Positions 21,247-29,117 of a stretch of DNA of 63,160 nucleotides are shown one piece after another. This DNA comes from Thalassotalea sp. (GTDB lineage: Bacteria; Pseudomonadota; Gammaproteobacteria; Enterobacterales; Alteromonadaceae). Each line of letters starts with the position of its first letter. Within the stretch, counting starts at the first letter, position 1. The notes under the pieces are model-generated. The model had not been told where the DNA came from, searched no databases, and saw nothing but the letters and a program-made list of their open reading frames with translations. The stretch is taken from assembly GCA_029237915.1 (NCBI GenBank), contig JAQWHD010000052.1, positions 1 through 63,160 of the forward strand. Reading direction: 5' to 3'. The translations under genes and the position numbers were made by a program.

Positions 21247-21283
21247 ATAAAAAAAGGCATTTTATCATTAAAATACCTTTTCT
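21247..21283 (-). terminator. Terminator of the PilZ-ParA-RHH cluster
   Basis: On the minus strand arms AAAAGGTATTTTA and TAAAATGCCTTTT (one mismatch) enclose ATGA and end in a seven-T run. It lies 54 bases beyond the stop of the ribbon-helix-helix gene. Confidence 0.75.
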
Positions 21284-21336
21284 ACTGACTATTTTGCACG
21301 AGTCAAAAAATTAATAAGACAATTAAGTTAGCCCTT

Positions 21337-21699
21337 TCATTTTATGTTCGACTGCTGCAGTGTGCTTGGATTTTCTTCATAATAAAAATCATTCACTAAA
21401 ATACGTAATAAACGTGATTTTGGTATCGATGTTTTTTCTGATAACTCATTTAATTGCTGTATTACTTCAGTGCTTAATGTAAACGTGGCATGTTTAAATG
21501 GTTTATCATTATCATGTTCTACATGCTGAACCGACTTAGCGATTGTTTCAGTCAACTTTTTAGTCTGCGCCTTTAAATCAGCACTGACAATTTCAGGTCG
21601 ACCAGCTGCATAATTCGTCGCATCATCGATAAATTCATCAACCGTAAAATTACGCTTTACATCATTATAATTTTGCTTCTTAAGATCAGCCAAACTCAT
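21337..21699 (-). CDS. Small ribbon-helix-helix-like partner of ParA
   Basis: 120 residues whose C-terminal half (KHATFTLSTEVIQQLNELSE, then TSIPKSRLLRILVNDFYYEE) looks like a ribbon-helix-helix DNA-binding fold; the N-terminal half is charged and probably flexible. The start overlaps the parA stop by 14 bases, so the two are coupled. By position and fold it resembles the small partition proteins (ParG/omega type) that go with type Ib ParA ATPases. The role is inferred; no recognised family name. Confidence 0.65.
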   Translation of the reverse strand: MSLADLKKQNYNDVKRNFTVDEFIDDATNYAAGRPEIVSADLKAQTKKLTETIAKSVQHVEHDNDKPFKHATFTLSTEVIQQLNELSEKTSIPKSRLLRILVNDFYYEENPSTLQQSNIK

Positions 21700-22354
21700 A
21701 ACTTAGTTCCTGTTTTATTGCTAACATCTCATCGGCAATAGCGCGGATTTCATTAGCAGCTTTGCCGTCCGAATCAGTTTCCATAACAGATGCACCCTTT
21801 TCTTCACTATCATCGTAAATATTACGAGCATAAGTAATAGAATCAAGAACATTAATACCAAACGATGCACAAACCTCTTTAGCTTCAATTATACGAGAAG
21901 CTTGGTTTGGTAGAGATGGACATTGAGTAATAACAAAAGAAGCGATCATTTTAGGATTCACCATCTTACAAGTACTCAACATATCTTCCATATGTGGCGC
22001 AGTTTTTATATCTCGGCGCTTAGGACGCATCGGGATAAGTACATGATCGGCAACAGACATTGACGCACGTAAAGCTAAATTATCTTGGCCACCACAATCG
22101 ACAATAACGTAGTCGTAATGTTCATTTAAGCTTAATAAGTCATTACGAATTTTACCGTATAACTGAATACAATTAATGGTCACCAATTTAGGATCATTGT
22201 TTCGCGCTTGTATCCAATCAGAAGTAGTACGCTGTGGATCACAATCGGCAATCAACACTGTTGCGTGTTTTTCGTTTGCAAAATAAACGGCTATATTTTG
22301 GGCTAGGCAACTTTTACCGCTACCACCTTTTTCACCACCAACTAACAATATCAT
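21686..22354 (-). CDS. ParA/MinD-type partition ATPase (type Ib-like)
   Basis: 222 residues. The deviant Walker A GGEKGGSGKS lies at residues 6-15 directly at the N-terminus, without the extra DNA-binding domain of type Ia ParA. IADCDPQRTTSDW is the A' motif and DYVIVDCGGQDN the Walker B region. Such proteins position plasmids, chromosomal cargo or membrane clusters with a small partner. AAGGAAG lies before the ATG. Base composition is like its neighbours, so recent plasmid origin is not obvious. Confidence 0.88.
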   Translation of the reverse strand: MILLVGGEKGGSGKSCLAQNIAVYFANEKHATVLIADCDPQRTTSDWIQARNNDPKLVTINCIQLYGKIRNDLLSLNEHYDYVIVDCGGQDNLALRASMSVADHVLIPMRPKRRDIKTAPHMEDMLSTCKMVNPKMIASFVITQCPSLPNQASRIIEAKEVCASFGINVLDSITYARNIYDDSEEKGASVMETDSDGKAANEIRAIADEMLAIKQELSYEFG

Positions 22355-22405
22355 CTTTACTTCCTTTCATTATTCTTTGAACTACTAATGTTCTAACCAT
22401 CCGGT

Positions 22406-22708
22406 TTAGATCATTTGAAATCCGATTGAAAATTTACCTGTTGGTAATTCAACACAACGGACTACTTTAGCAGTTAATGGCTTGCTATCTGGGTGTTCGG
22501 CTTGGAATCTAAAATTTACTTGTGTATCTGCAACTATGGCAAATTCATGTTCGATACGTAAACCGCTGCGGGAAAAGTCTGCGCAAATGCTTGTTACTTT
22601 ATGAGATTGACCTTCAGCGTCACGCCAAAGCAAATCAACGGCTTCATTTTCCATATCAATACGGAAGTTTTGACGGCGGTCAATGATTTCTTGTTCTGGG
22701 CTCGACAT
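22406..22708 (-). CDS. PilZ domain protein (predicted c-di-GMP receptor)
   Basis: 100 residues forming a lone PilZ domain. The c-di-GMP motifs are visible as RRQNFR near residue 11 (RxxxR) and DFSRSGLRIE near residue 45 (D/NxSxxG). Proteins like this bind cyclic di-GMP and act through protein contacts. It lies 51 bases upstream of the parA-like gene in the same direction and diverges from the carbonic-anhydrase-like gene. Confidence 0.88.
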   Translation of the reverse strand: MSSPEQEIIDRRQNFRIDMENEAVDLLWRDAEGQSHKVTSICADFSRSGLRIEHEFAIVADTQVNFRFQAEHPDSKPLTAKVVRCVELPTGKFSIGFQMI

Positions 22709-22794
22709 TATTATTCCTTTTATCTTGAACCTGTTTAAGTCAATATAACAGCAAACGCTATTAATTTACAAATTTCTAACCATTTGGATTATTT

Positions 22795-23319
22795 ATGATT
22801 TATCAAATAGACAATAAACGCCCTACTTTTCATGGTGACAGCTTCATAGCCCCGAATGCCACTCTTATTGGTGACGTACAAATACATCACAATGCCAGTG
22901 TTTGGTTTAATGTGGTTATTCGCGCCGATAATGACACTATTACCATAGGTGAAAACTCTAATATCCAAGATGGCAGTATATTACACGTAGATACTGGTGT
23001 GCCACTAGCCGTAGGTAAAAACGTGACTATTGGTCACAAAGTGATGTTACATGGCTGTACTATTGGCGATGGCAGCTTAGTCGGCATGAACGCCGTAGTA
23101 TTAAATGGTGCGGTAATAGGGAAAGGTTGTTTAATTGGCGCTAATACGCTGATCCCTGAAAATGTGACTATACCTGATGGCTCTATGGTGTTGGGCTCAC
23201 CAGGTAAAGTGGTAAAACAATTAACCGCTGAGCATCAAGCCATACTTGCTAAAGGTGCAAATCATTATGTTGAAAACGGTAAAAAATACCGTTTAACAGG
23301 TAAAGTTATCCAAGCTTAA
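22795..23319 (+). CDS. Gamma-carbonic anhydrase-like hexapeptide protein (YrdA type)
   Basis: 174 residues of left-handed beta-helix repeats (APNATLIGDVQIHHNASVWF, then GENSNIQDGSILHVD). The histidines of HVDTG and GHKVMLHGC match the metal site of gamma-class carbonic anhydrases. E. coli YrdA/PaaY-type proteins have the same length and layout; enzymatic activity varies in the family, so the activity is not certain. Single gene with an AT-rich promoter shared with the PilZ gene. Confidence 0.9.
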   Translation: MIYQIDNKRPTFHGDSFIAPNATLIGDVQIHHNASVWFNVVIRADNDTITIGENSNIQDGSILHVDTGVPLAVGKNVTIGHKVMLHGCTIGDGSLVGMNAVVLNGAVIGKGCLIGANTLIPENVTIPDGSMVLGSPGKVVKQLTAEHQAILAKGANHYVENGKKYRLTGKVIQA

Positions 23320-23367
23320 TTTAGCTGAGCTTAACTTAATTTAGCTCAGCTTAGCTAGCGTAAAAAG

Positions 23368-24276
23368 CTAATCAGGGGTGTTACAAACAAATGCTAAATA
23401 TTGGCTATCAGCCGACATAGTTAAGCGCGTAACACTGCCACTACAATAACTTGTAACGTCGTGCCAATCTTGCCATTTAGAATCACTAGCTTGTACAGAG
23501 TTAATGACTAGTTTAGCGCCAATAGCTGAGATAAGACGGCCATCAACATGCCATGCGTAATACATATTATCTTTTGGTAGAGTAACGCTCTGTTGGGTTT
23601 TATTATTCTCTGGATCAAACAGCTGCATTTGCCATTGTTGGCCAACGGCCTTGTTGTAACTAAATAGTTTGCTATTGGGCACCTTACGCAGCGTTCTACC
23701 TATATCGGTATCAATAATGTCGCTTTTACCTGTGCTTAAGTTTACTCGCTGTAATTGCATTGGCTCTGCCAATACAAACATGAGTAGCTCACTAGTATTT
23801 AACCAGACATGATAACCAATATCGGCAAAGTTTTTATCAAGCTGTGTCACTAGTGAAGTGGCCTTGCCGCCCGCTAGCGGATAGCTTGAAAAACGTTGTC
23901 GTCCATCATCGCCAACATAAATAACAGAAAAGTCTTCGCCATTAAGCATTACTGTAGGCGAATATTCGCTGGCTGTAGATTTTGTCAGGTTAGTGGTTAC
24001 GCCTGTGCTTATATCAAAACGCATACTATCAGTTTGCGCACTATCATTTATACCTTCAACAAACATTGCACTATAAAGTACCGCTTGGCTATCAGGGGTA
24101 AAATGTGGTTGGTTATCATAACCTATACGTTTACTAATATTTATTACCTGCGTTACTTTATCTTGTTTTAAAGTAGCGAGATAAACTTCATCTTCGGCAA
24201 TACTTTGCGCACTGTTTGTTAGAAGAAATGAAGATATTAGCAGTTTAATAGCTGTTTTTATTTTTGAGTTAAGCAC
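23368..24276 (-). CDS. Exported TolB-like beta-propeller protein
   Basis: With the GTG at 24276 the product has a signal peptide (LNSKIKTAIKLLISSFLLTNSAQSIA) and then WD40/TolB-like repeats (YDNQPHFTPDSQAVLYSAMF, then EYSPTVMLNGEDFSVIYV). The frame is open up to 24357, but the extra N-terminus would precede the signal peptide, so I prefer the shorter start; its ribosome-binding site is weak. It is probably periplasmic. The function is unknown. The last residues (LAFVCNTPD) suggest no C-terminal extension. Confidence 0.65.
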   Translation of the reverse strand: MLNSKIKTAIKLLISSFLLTNSAQSIAEDEVYLATLKQDKVTQVINISKRIGYDNQPHFTPDSQAVLYSAMFVEGINDSAQTDSMRFDISTGVTTNLTKSTASEYSPTVMLNGEDFSVIYVGDDGRQRFSSYPLAGGKATSLVTQLDKNFADIGYHVWLNTSELLMFVLAEPMQLQRVNLSTGKSDIIDTDIGRTLRKVPNSKLFSYNKAVGQQWQMQLFDPENNKTQQSVTLPKDNMYYAWHVDGRLISAIGAKLVINSVQASDSKWQDWHDVTSYCSGSVTRLTMSADSQYLAFVCNTPD

Positions 24277-24372
24277 GATGTGAAAACCTATATAGTTATT
24301 TTTATAGGCATACTTTGACCAATTATTAGCGTTAGAGCAAGCAATAAATTGGGGCAAGAGATCAAGGCGGAA

Positions 24373-25203
24373 TTACAGCTTATTGGCGATAAATTCTTTA
24401 TATAATGCAATAGCGCCAGAGTTCGCCTGGTTCTTCTGTGACTTGGACTGTTGGTAGCGATAACTAAATACATCAAACCATAAATCTAAATGAATAGCGC
24501 TTTGCTTATCATCAAACATATTAAGTACTTTAGCAGCAACTTCGGCTGTAGCTAACTGCCCTTCTTTCTCGGCTTTGCGCATTTGATATCTTGAGTCAAA
24601 GTTATAAACAAGTTCGCTATTGCGCGGATCAACACTTTGCCTTTCCTTGACGGCAAGTTCTTCTGTATCACCTTGTTCACCCTTGATGCCTTCCCCCTCT
24701 AGATCGAGTGCAGGAATAGAAACGATTGGTAGTTTGGCTAAATAGTCACTTTTACGAAATATTTTTTTCGCTTGTCGCCAAGTAGCATCAATTAAAATAA
24801 ACAGTGGTGTTTTAGACTCATCAAAATCGACTGGTTTACACTCGTGCACTTCTTGCTGTGCATTTGCATACTCACCAGGAAAGATTAAAAACGCTTGATA
24901 TTTAGGGTTAGTAATTAACTGCTGTAGCTCATCACTTGGCTGGGTTCTATGCCACAAAAAGGCGTGCGTATCAGGAATAACATCTGCAATTAAACGTCCA
25001 GTATTACTCGGCTTTAATACTTCGTTATCATACATTATCAAAGCAAATGCACACGAGCTATTTGCTTGTTGGCGCAACGCACAAATACAGTTTTCAACGC
25101 CAAGACGGCAAACCTCACAGCGGATGATTTTATATCCACGGGCGCGAAACTCTGTAGTACTTAAACTTTGACGATATAAAAATAAGCGTTGAACAGCGTG
25201 CAT
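24373..25203 (-). CDS. tapT: tRNA-uridine aminocarboxypropyltransferase TapT (DTW domain)
   Basis: TapT makes acp3U47 in tRNA from S-adenosylmethionine. The 276 residues show the cysteine cluster IIRCEVCRLGVENCIC near residues 27-42, KPSNTGRLIADVIPDT near 65, and the DTW-type motif IDATWRQAKKIFRKS near 140. These match E. coli TapT (YfiP) closely. It is about 40 residues longer than E. coli TapT because of a charged insertion (LEGEGIKGEQGDTEELAVKE). The ATG follows a 247-base spacer full of repeats downstream of ycgN. Confidence 0.87.
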   Translation of the reverse strand: MHAVQRLFLYRQSLSTTEFRARGYKIIRCEVCRLGVENCICALRQQANSSCAFALIMYDNEVLKPSNTGRLIADVIPDTHAFLWHRTQPSDELQQLITNPKYQAFLIFPGEYANAQQEVHECKPVDFDESKTPLFILIDATWRQAKKIFRKSDYLAKLPIVSIPALDLEGEGIKGEQGDTEELAVKERQSVDPRNSELVYNFDSRYQMRKAEKEGQLATAEVAAKVLNMFDDKQSAIHLDLWFDVFSYRYQQSKSQKNQANSGAIALYKEFIANKL

Positions 25204-25245
25204 GGTAATAATCTTTTAAATAGTACTTAATTAATTGCTATAAAT

Positions 25246-25350
25246 TAATCTATGTCGGCTAAGTGTTAATCTATGTCGGCTTCTGGCTATGGTATAAGTA
25301 AGAATATGATTTTCGTAGTCAATTGGGGTTATCGACTTTGTGATCTTTAA
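25246..25350 (-). pseudogene. Degenerate copies of the ycgN 3' end
   Basis: TAATCTATGTCGGCT, which carries the ycgN stop and last codons at 25451-25465, recurs at 25246-25260 and 25267-25281. The second copy continues with homology through the DYENHI codons (DYENHIL in the copy, DYENHIV in the gene). The copies are out of any sensible reading context and diverged, so they are remnants of a duplicated gene end lying between ycgN and tapT. Confidence 0.8.
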
Positions 25351-25353
25351 CCA

Positions 25354-25417
25354 CCAAATAACCAAATAACCAAATAACCAAATAACCAAATAACCAAATA
25401 ACCAAATAACCAAATAA
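25354..25417. repeat. Eight tandem copies of the octamer CCAAATAA
   Basis: A perfect simple sequence repeat: units start at 25354 and every 8 bases to 25410. It sits between the ycgN stop and the degenerate ycgN-end copies. An 8-base unit shifts any reading frame when it changes number, but only the junk ORF MVIWLFGYLVIW crosses it on the minus strand. Confidence 0.95.
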
Positions 25418-25449
25418 AATATTAACTAATTCATTTGGCTAATCCATTT

Positions 25450-26001
25450 CTAATCTATGTCGGCTTCTGGCCAAGTAACAATGTGATTTTCGTAGTCGTT
25501 CGTATCAACTTGGTTATCTTTTACAACTTTGCCACGTACCGACATACCCGCTTTGTGCATAGCCGACTTTTTGCCTTTGTTAAGCAAAGGATGCCAACTT
25601 GGTACACCACGACCTTCATGTAAACGGCGATAGGTACAGCTTTCAGGCATAAAGAAAATATCGTCTAAATTTTCCTGGGTAAGCTTTACACAATCAGGTA
25701 CATATTTTGTACGCTCGGCATATTTACTGCAATTACAGGTTTTATCATTAAGTAAATGACAAACGATATTGGTATACAGTAATACTTCACCCTCACGAAT
25801 AAAATCTGTTGGCGCATGTTGTAATAACGCCAACTCTTCATCGCTAATATTATCGTCGACTACTTCTTCATCTTCGGCGTCATCAATAAATTTATGCAAA
25901 CAACATTTACCACAACCGTCACAAAGAGATTCCCATTCGGATTCACTCATTTGCGCTAATGTTTTACTTTGCCAAAATGGCACTGCTGATGTCTGAGTCA
26001 A
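25450..26001 (-). CDS. YcgN/UPF0260 family cysteine-rich protein
   Basis: 183 residues with the family core VPFWQSKTLAQMSESEWESL, CDGCGKCCLHKFIDD, CNCSKYAERTKYVPDC and MPESCTYRRLHEGRGVPSWHPLL. The many cysteines suggest a metal or Fe-S site; the function is unknown. Compared with E. coli YcgN there is an acidic insertion (DAEDEEVVDDNISDEELALL). I chose the TTG at 26001 with AAAGGT upstream because the longer frame (to 26070) would run through a terminator hairpin. Confidence 0.85.
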   Translation of the reverse strand: MTQTSAVPFWQSKTLAQMSESEWESLCDGCGKCCLHKFIDDAEDEEVVDDNISDEELALLQHAPTDFIREGEVLLYTNIVCHLLNDKTCNCSKYAERTKYVPDCVKLTQENLDDIFFMPESCTYRRLHEGRGVPSWHPLLNKGKKSAMHKAGMSVRGKVVKDNQVDTNDYENHIVTWPEADID

Positions 26002-26032
26002 TGTTCTATTACCTTTTATAACCTGTACAAGC

Positions 26033-26076
26033 TGTAAAAATAAAAACACCTTGTATGCTATTACATACAAGGTGTT
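26033..26076 (-). terminator. Terminator after the MltB-like gene
   Basis: Perfect 13-bp stem AACACCTTGTATG/CATACAAGGTGTT with a six-base loop. On the minus strand it is followed by TTTTTATTTTT. It lies between the transglycosylase stop and the ycgN start. Confidence 0.85.
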
Positions 26077-26129
26077 ATACCAATAACCTTAGTTTAACAG
26101 CTTTAAGCGTAAACGTGTTATTGATAGAT

Positions 26130-26155
26130 AATGCCTATTTAATTAAATAGGCATT
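26130..26155. repeat. Perfect 26-bp palindrome
   Basis: AATGCCTATTTAA followed directly by its inverted copy TTAAATAGGCATT, six bases beyond the MltB-like stop. With no T run it is more a stem than a terminator. Together with 26033-26076 the gene has two hairpins in a row. Confidence 0.75.
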
Positions 26156-26161
26156 ATTTGT

Positions 26162-27217
26162 CTAGTTTACTTTTGAAAATTTGATCTTATCAGCTAAATG
26201 ACCAACACTGGTGACAAAATAATAAGATAAATTCCAATGCATCAACGACTTGTAGTTATCATACGCTAAGTAGGCTCTACCTTCTTCGCCATCAGGAAAC
26301 ACAAGTGCGGCAGTAATATCTACTTGCGGTAAATCACTACCATCAAACTTACGTACACCAGCTTTTTGCCAGTCGCTCAGTTTCATTTCAGTTTTCGACC
26401 ACTGCTTTAACCAAGGCGAGCGACCACCTGTGTTTTGCGGGATCGCTAGTTTATAGTCAAAATTCTCTGGCAATTTTACTTGTCTTGCCCAAGTAATGTC
26501 GTTGTCCCAACCTACTTTCTTCAAGTAATTGGCAATTGAGGCAAACACATCTGAAGTATTATTCCAGATATCTTTTTTACCATCAAAGTCACCATCAGCG
26601 GCATAAGCTAAAAATGAGCTTGGCATAAATTGGTTATGACCCATAGCGCCAGCCCAAGAGCCTTTCATATCTTCGTTCGTTATATGACCTTGCTCTAAAA
26701 TAGTTAGCGCATCCCAAAGTTGTTTTTTGAAAAACGCTTCACGGCGACCATCATAGGCTAAAGTTGTTAACGCTGAAACAACATTAAAGTTGCCCGTTAT
26801 TTTACCAAAATTAGACTCAAGCCCCCATAGTGCCACGATAAATCTAGGCTGTACGCCAAACTGTTTGCCTACACTTTCTAGCTCATCATGATATTTGTCC
26901 ATCATATCTTGCGCTCGCTCGACCTTCCAATCTGGTACACGTTTGGGCAAATACGTCTCTAGTGTTTCAATTGTTTCCGGCTGATTTCTATCAGCTTTAA
27001 CGGCTTTTTTATGGTAGCGAACTTTAGAGAAGCTATCTTCGATTAAGGCTTTTGAATATCCTTTCGCAAGGGCTTCAGTTTTTAAATTTTCAACATAATC
27101 TGCAAAGCTAATTTCAGTCTCTTGGTGAGGCTGCGCTGCAACTTGTGCAGAAACAGAAAGGGAGAACATTGCTGAACTGGCCAGTAATACCGCGGCCAGG
27201 CTTTTCTTTAATAACAT
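26162..27217 (-). CDS. Lytic murein transglycosylase (MltB/GH103 family)
   Basis: A periplasmic enzyme that cleaves the MurNAc-GlcNAc bond of peptidoglycan to form 1,6-anhydro ends. The 351 residues begin with a signal peptide (MLLKKSLAAVLLASSAMFSLSVSA) lacking a clear lipobox. The SLT_2 domain includes ALWGLESNFGKITGNFNVVS, whose glutamate is the expected catalytic residue, and GAMGHNQFMPSSFLAYA. The ATG at 27217 has GGAG six bases upstream; a TTG two codons earlier is less likely. Confidence 0.9.
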   Translation of the reverse strand: MLLKKSLAAVLLASSAMFSLSVSAQVAAQPHQETEISFADYVENLKTEALAKGYSKALIEDSFSKVRYHKKAVKADRNQPETIETLETYLPKRVPDWKVERAQDMMDKYHDELESVGKQFGVQPRFIVALWGLESNFGKITGNFNVVSALTTLAYDGRREAFFKKQLWDALTILEQGHITNEDMKGSWAGAMGHNQFMPSSFLAYAADGDFDGKKDIWNNTSDVFASIANYLKKVGWDNDITWARQVKLPENFDYKLAIPQNTGGRSPWLKQWSKTEMKLSDWQKAGVRKFDGSDLPQVDITAALVFPDGEEGRAYLAYDNYKSLMHWNLSYYFVTSVGHLADKIKFSKVN

Positions 27218-27315
27218 TTTCAACTCCAGTTATTAATTAATACTAATTAAGTGTTTATTTCGAGTAACTAGTTGCTAGCTTCTAATTTCTAGCTTCTAAT
27301 TTTAACTTCAAACTT

Positions 27316-27612
27316 CTATTCATCATCCGCAGTGCTATTCTCACTACGATGGTTTTTTAATAAATCTTCTCTAGGCGGTGGTAATTGTAAGTAATAACCT
27401 TGCGTTAACAGCATCTTTTTTACTTTATCAATATCAGCAAGTGCCAATTTATCACGTTTAGCTAGGCTTAATACCGTCACTAACATTGGCGTACCAAAGG
27501 TTGTCATTAAACCTTCAGGAACCACTGAAAAATCATCTCTTTTGATCACGTAAAGATAAGTTTCTGCCTTTTTAGGGCTTTTATATACTGCACACAACAT
27601 TGCTTTAATCAC
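27316..27612 (-). CDS. ycgL: YcgL domain protein
   Basis: 98 residues of the YcgL family: MLCAVYKSPKKAETYLYV, DDFSVVPEGLMTTFG and LTQGYYLQLPPPREDLL. Small, cytoplasmic, of unknown function. In enterobacteria and Vibrio it also sits near rnd and ycgN. Confidence 0.92.
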   Translation of the reverse strand: MIKAMLCAVYKSPKKAETYLYVIKRDDFSVVPEGLMTTFGTPMLVTVLSLAKRDKLALADIDKVKKMLLTQGYYLQLPPPREDLLKNHRSENSTADDE

Positions 27613-27759
27613 TAACTAGATTTCATTGCTTAAAATATATCATGCACGCCCTTTAACGCCTAGGCTTACTAGAAGATATGACAAAGAAAATTGTCAGAGG
27701 TTGCAAATAAATTGAGATTTATTCGTTTAAGTTAAAAAAACTTGAATGGGGAGTAAACG

Positions 27760-27808
27760 CTAGGTTTATTAGAATAAATAAATATAAAAATTTATTAAAC
27801 AAACCTAG
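27760..27808. repeat. AT-rich inverted repeat downstream of rnd
   Basis: CTAGGTTT and AAACCTAG form an 8-bp outer stem around an A/T-only loop that can pair further. It lies 34 bases beyond the rnd stop on the minus strand and may act as a weak terminator. Confidence 0.4.
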
Positions 27809-27842
27809 TTTTCAAAGTATAGATAGGCAAAAGGTATTCAGG

Positions 27843-28982
27843 CTAAGCAAAGCCATTTTCAGCAAATGCTTTTAACTTATCGGCAAATAACTCGCCGCGC
27901 CAGCCATTAAGTAACTCAATATTCTCAGGGCGATTATGTTGGTCATTAAGTTGCCAGAACCAAGATAAAAACTGATTAAGCTGTTTTTTACCTGCAATAA
28001 CAGAAATATCAAGTTGTTGCTCTTGCGCAAGACTCGCTACATAGGTTTTAAATGCTTTAAAAATTTGTTTATAACCTGGGTAGTTATCCAAACGAGTAAT
28101 ATGGGCAGGATACTGCTCGCTAGGTAATTGATTTGCTTCACGAAGTACCGCAAGCATAGCCTTACCTTTATGGCGAATATCTAATATATCAATACCATCG
28201 TAATGTGCCATAGCGCCGAGGTTGTCTGGGTTACGTTGTGCAATTAAAAATAAAGTATGGTCTTTGGCCACAAAACTAAGCGGTAAATTACGTTTTACCG
28301 CCTGTTGGTAGCGCCAAATAAGTAATTGCTGTAACAGTAGTAACTGGGCAGGTGTAAGCTTCCACGCTTGTTTAAAGTCGAGATACAGCGCCTCAACATC
28401 AATCTTTTTAAATTTTTTCTCTATTTGCTGTTTGGTTTCAGCTTTAGCCTGCTCTAACCAGCCCGCCTGTTCCACTTGAGATAGTAAACTTTCACTTATT
28501 TGGTGCAGATGAAGTACGTCAGCGGCGGCATAATCGAGTTGTTTACTCGATAATGGTCTTTTCATCCAATCGGTTCTTGATTCACTCTTGTCGACGTCAA
28601 TATCAAGAAAGTGTTTGATCATCGCGGCATAGCCCATAGATAAACCATGGCCTAAAAATGACATGATAATTTGCGAATCTATCATATTCTTTGGTTTGCA
28701 ATTACCGCTGTGTAAAAACACTTCTAAGTCTTCCGAGCAAGAATGAATAATTTTACACAAAGATTCGTCTTCAAGTAGATGCCAAAAAGCTGATAAATCT
28801 TCACAAGCAACAGGATCAATTAACGCTAATTGCTTGCCATCATAAGCTTGGATCAAGCCTAAGTTTGGAAATAAGGTACGAGTGCGAACAAATTCAGTAT
28901 CAACCGCTAATATGTCGGCGTGACTTACTTGCTGACAATAATCGATTAACGCTTGTTGGGTTTCAATGTAGATAAACTGCAC
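27843..28982 (-). CDS. rnd: Ribonuclease D
   Basis: A 3'-5' exoribonuclease that trims tRNA and other RNA ends. The 379 residues contain the DEDDy exonuclease domain: DTEFVRTRTLFPNLGLIQ near residue 27, SCSEDLEVFLHSGN near 82 and YAAADVLHLHQI near 151. An HRDC domain follows (LLIWRYQQAVKRNLPLSFV). The length equals E. coli Rnd (375). It lies downstream of fadD, as in E. coli. Confidence 0.95.
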   Translation of the reverse strand: MQFIYIETQQALIDYCQQVSHADILAVDTEFVRTRTLFPNLGLIQAYDGKQLALIDPVACEDLSAFWHLLEDESLCKIIHSCSEDLEVFLHSGNCKPKNMIDSQIIMSFLGHGLSMGYAAMIKHFLDIDVDKSESRTDWMKRPLSSKQLDYAAADVLHLHQISESLLSQVEQAGWLEQAKAETKQQIEKKFKKIDVEALYLDFKQAWKLTPAQLLLLQQLLIWRYQQAVKRNLPLSFVAKDHTLFLIAQRNPDNLGAMAHYDGIDILDIRHKGKAMLAVLREANQLPSEQYPAHITRLDNYPGYKQIFKAFKTYVASLAQEQQLDISVIAGKKQLNQFLSWFWQLNDQHNRPENIELLNGWRGELFADKLKAFAENGFA

Positions 28983-29054
28983 ATTATTTCCTGATAATAA
29001 TTTTATGATGACTCGATGTATGACAAGTCTAATACGTATAGCTTAGAAACAAAA

Positions 29055-29084
29055 TAAAAAAACCGAAGTTTCATCAACTTCGGC
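29055..29084 (-). terminator. Terminator after fadD
   Basis: On the minus strand GCCGAAGTT-GATGA-AACTTCGG followed by a seven-T run, 33 bases past the fadD stop. Confidence 0.85.
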
Positions 29085-29117
29085 CTTTATCGCAATTATT
29101 GTCTGCTTAAAATGCGT

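Noticed and set aside
25231-25413. Minus-strand ORF MVIWLFGYLVIW...
   Set aside because: It is the translated octamer array plus a degenerate ycgN end; TTG start and no ribosome-binding site.
26002-26070. Longer N-terminus for the YcgN-like protein
   Set aside because: It would cross the terminator hairpin at 26033-26076 and adds sequence absent from the family.
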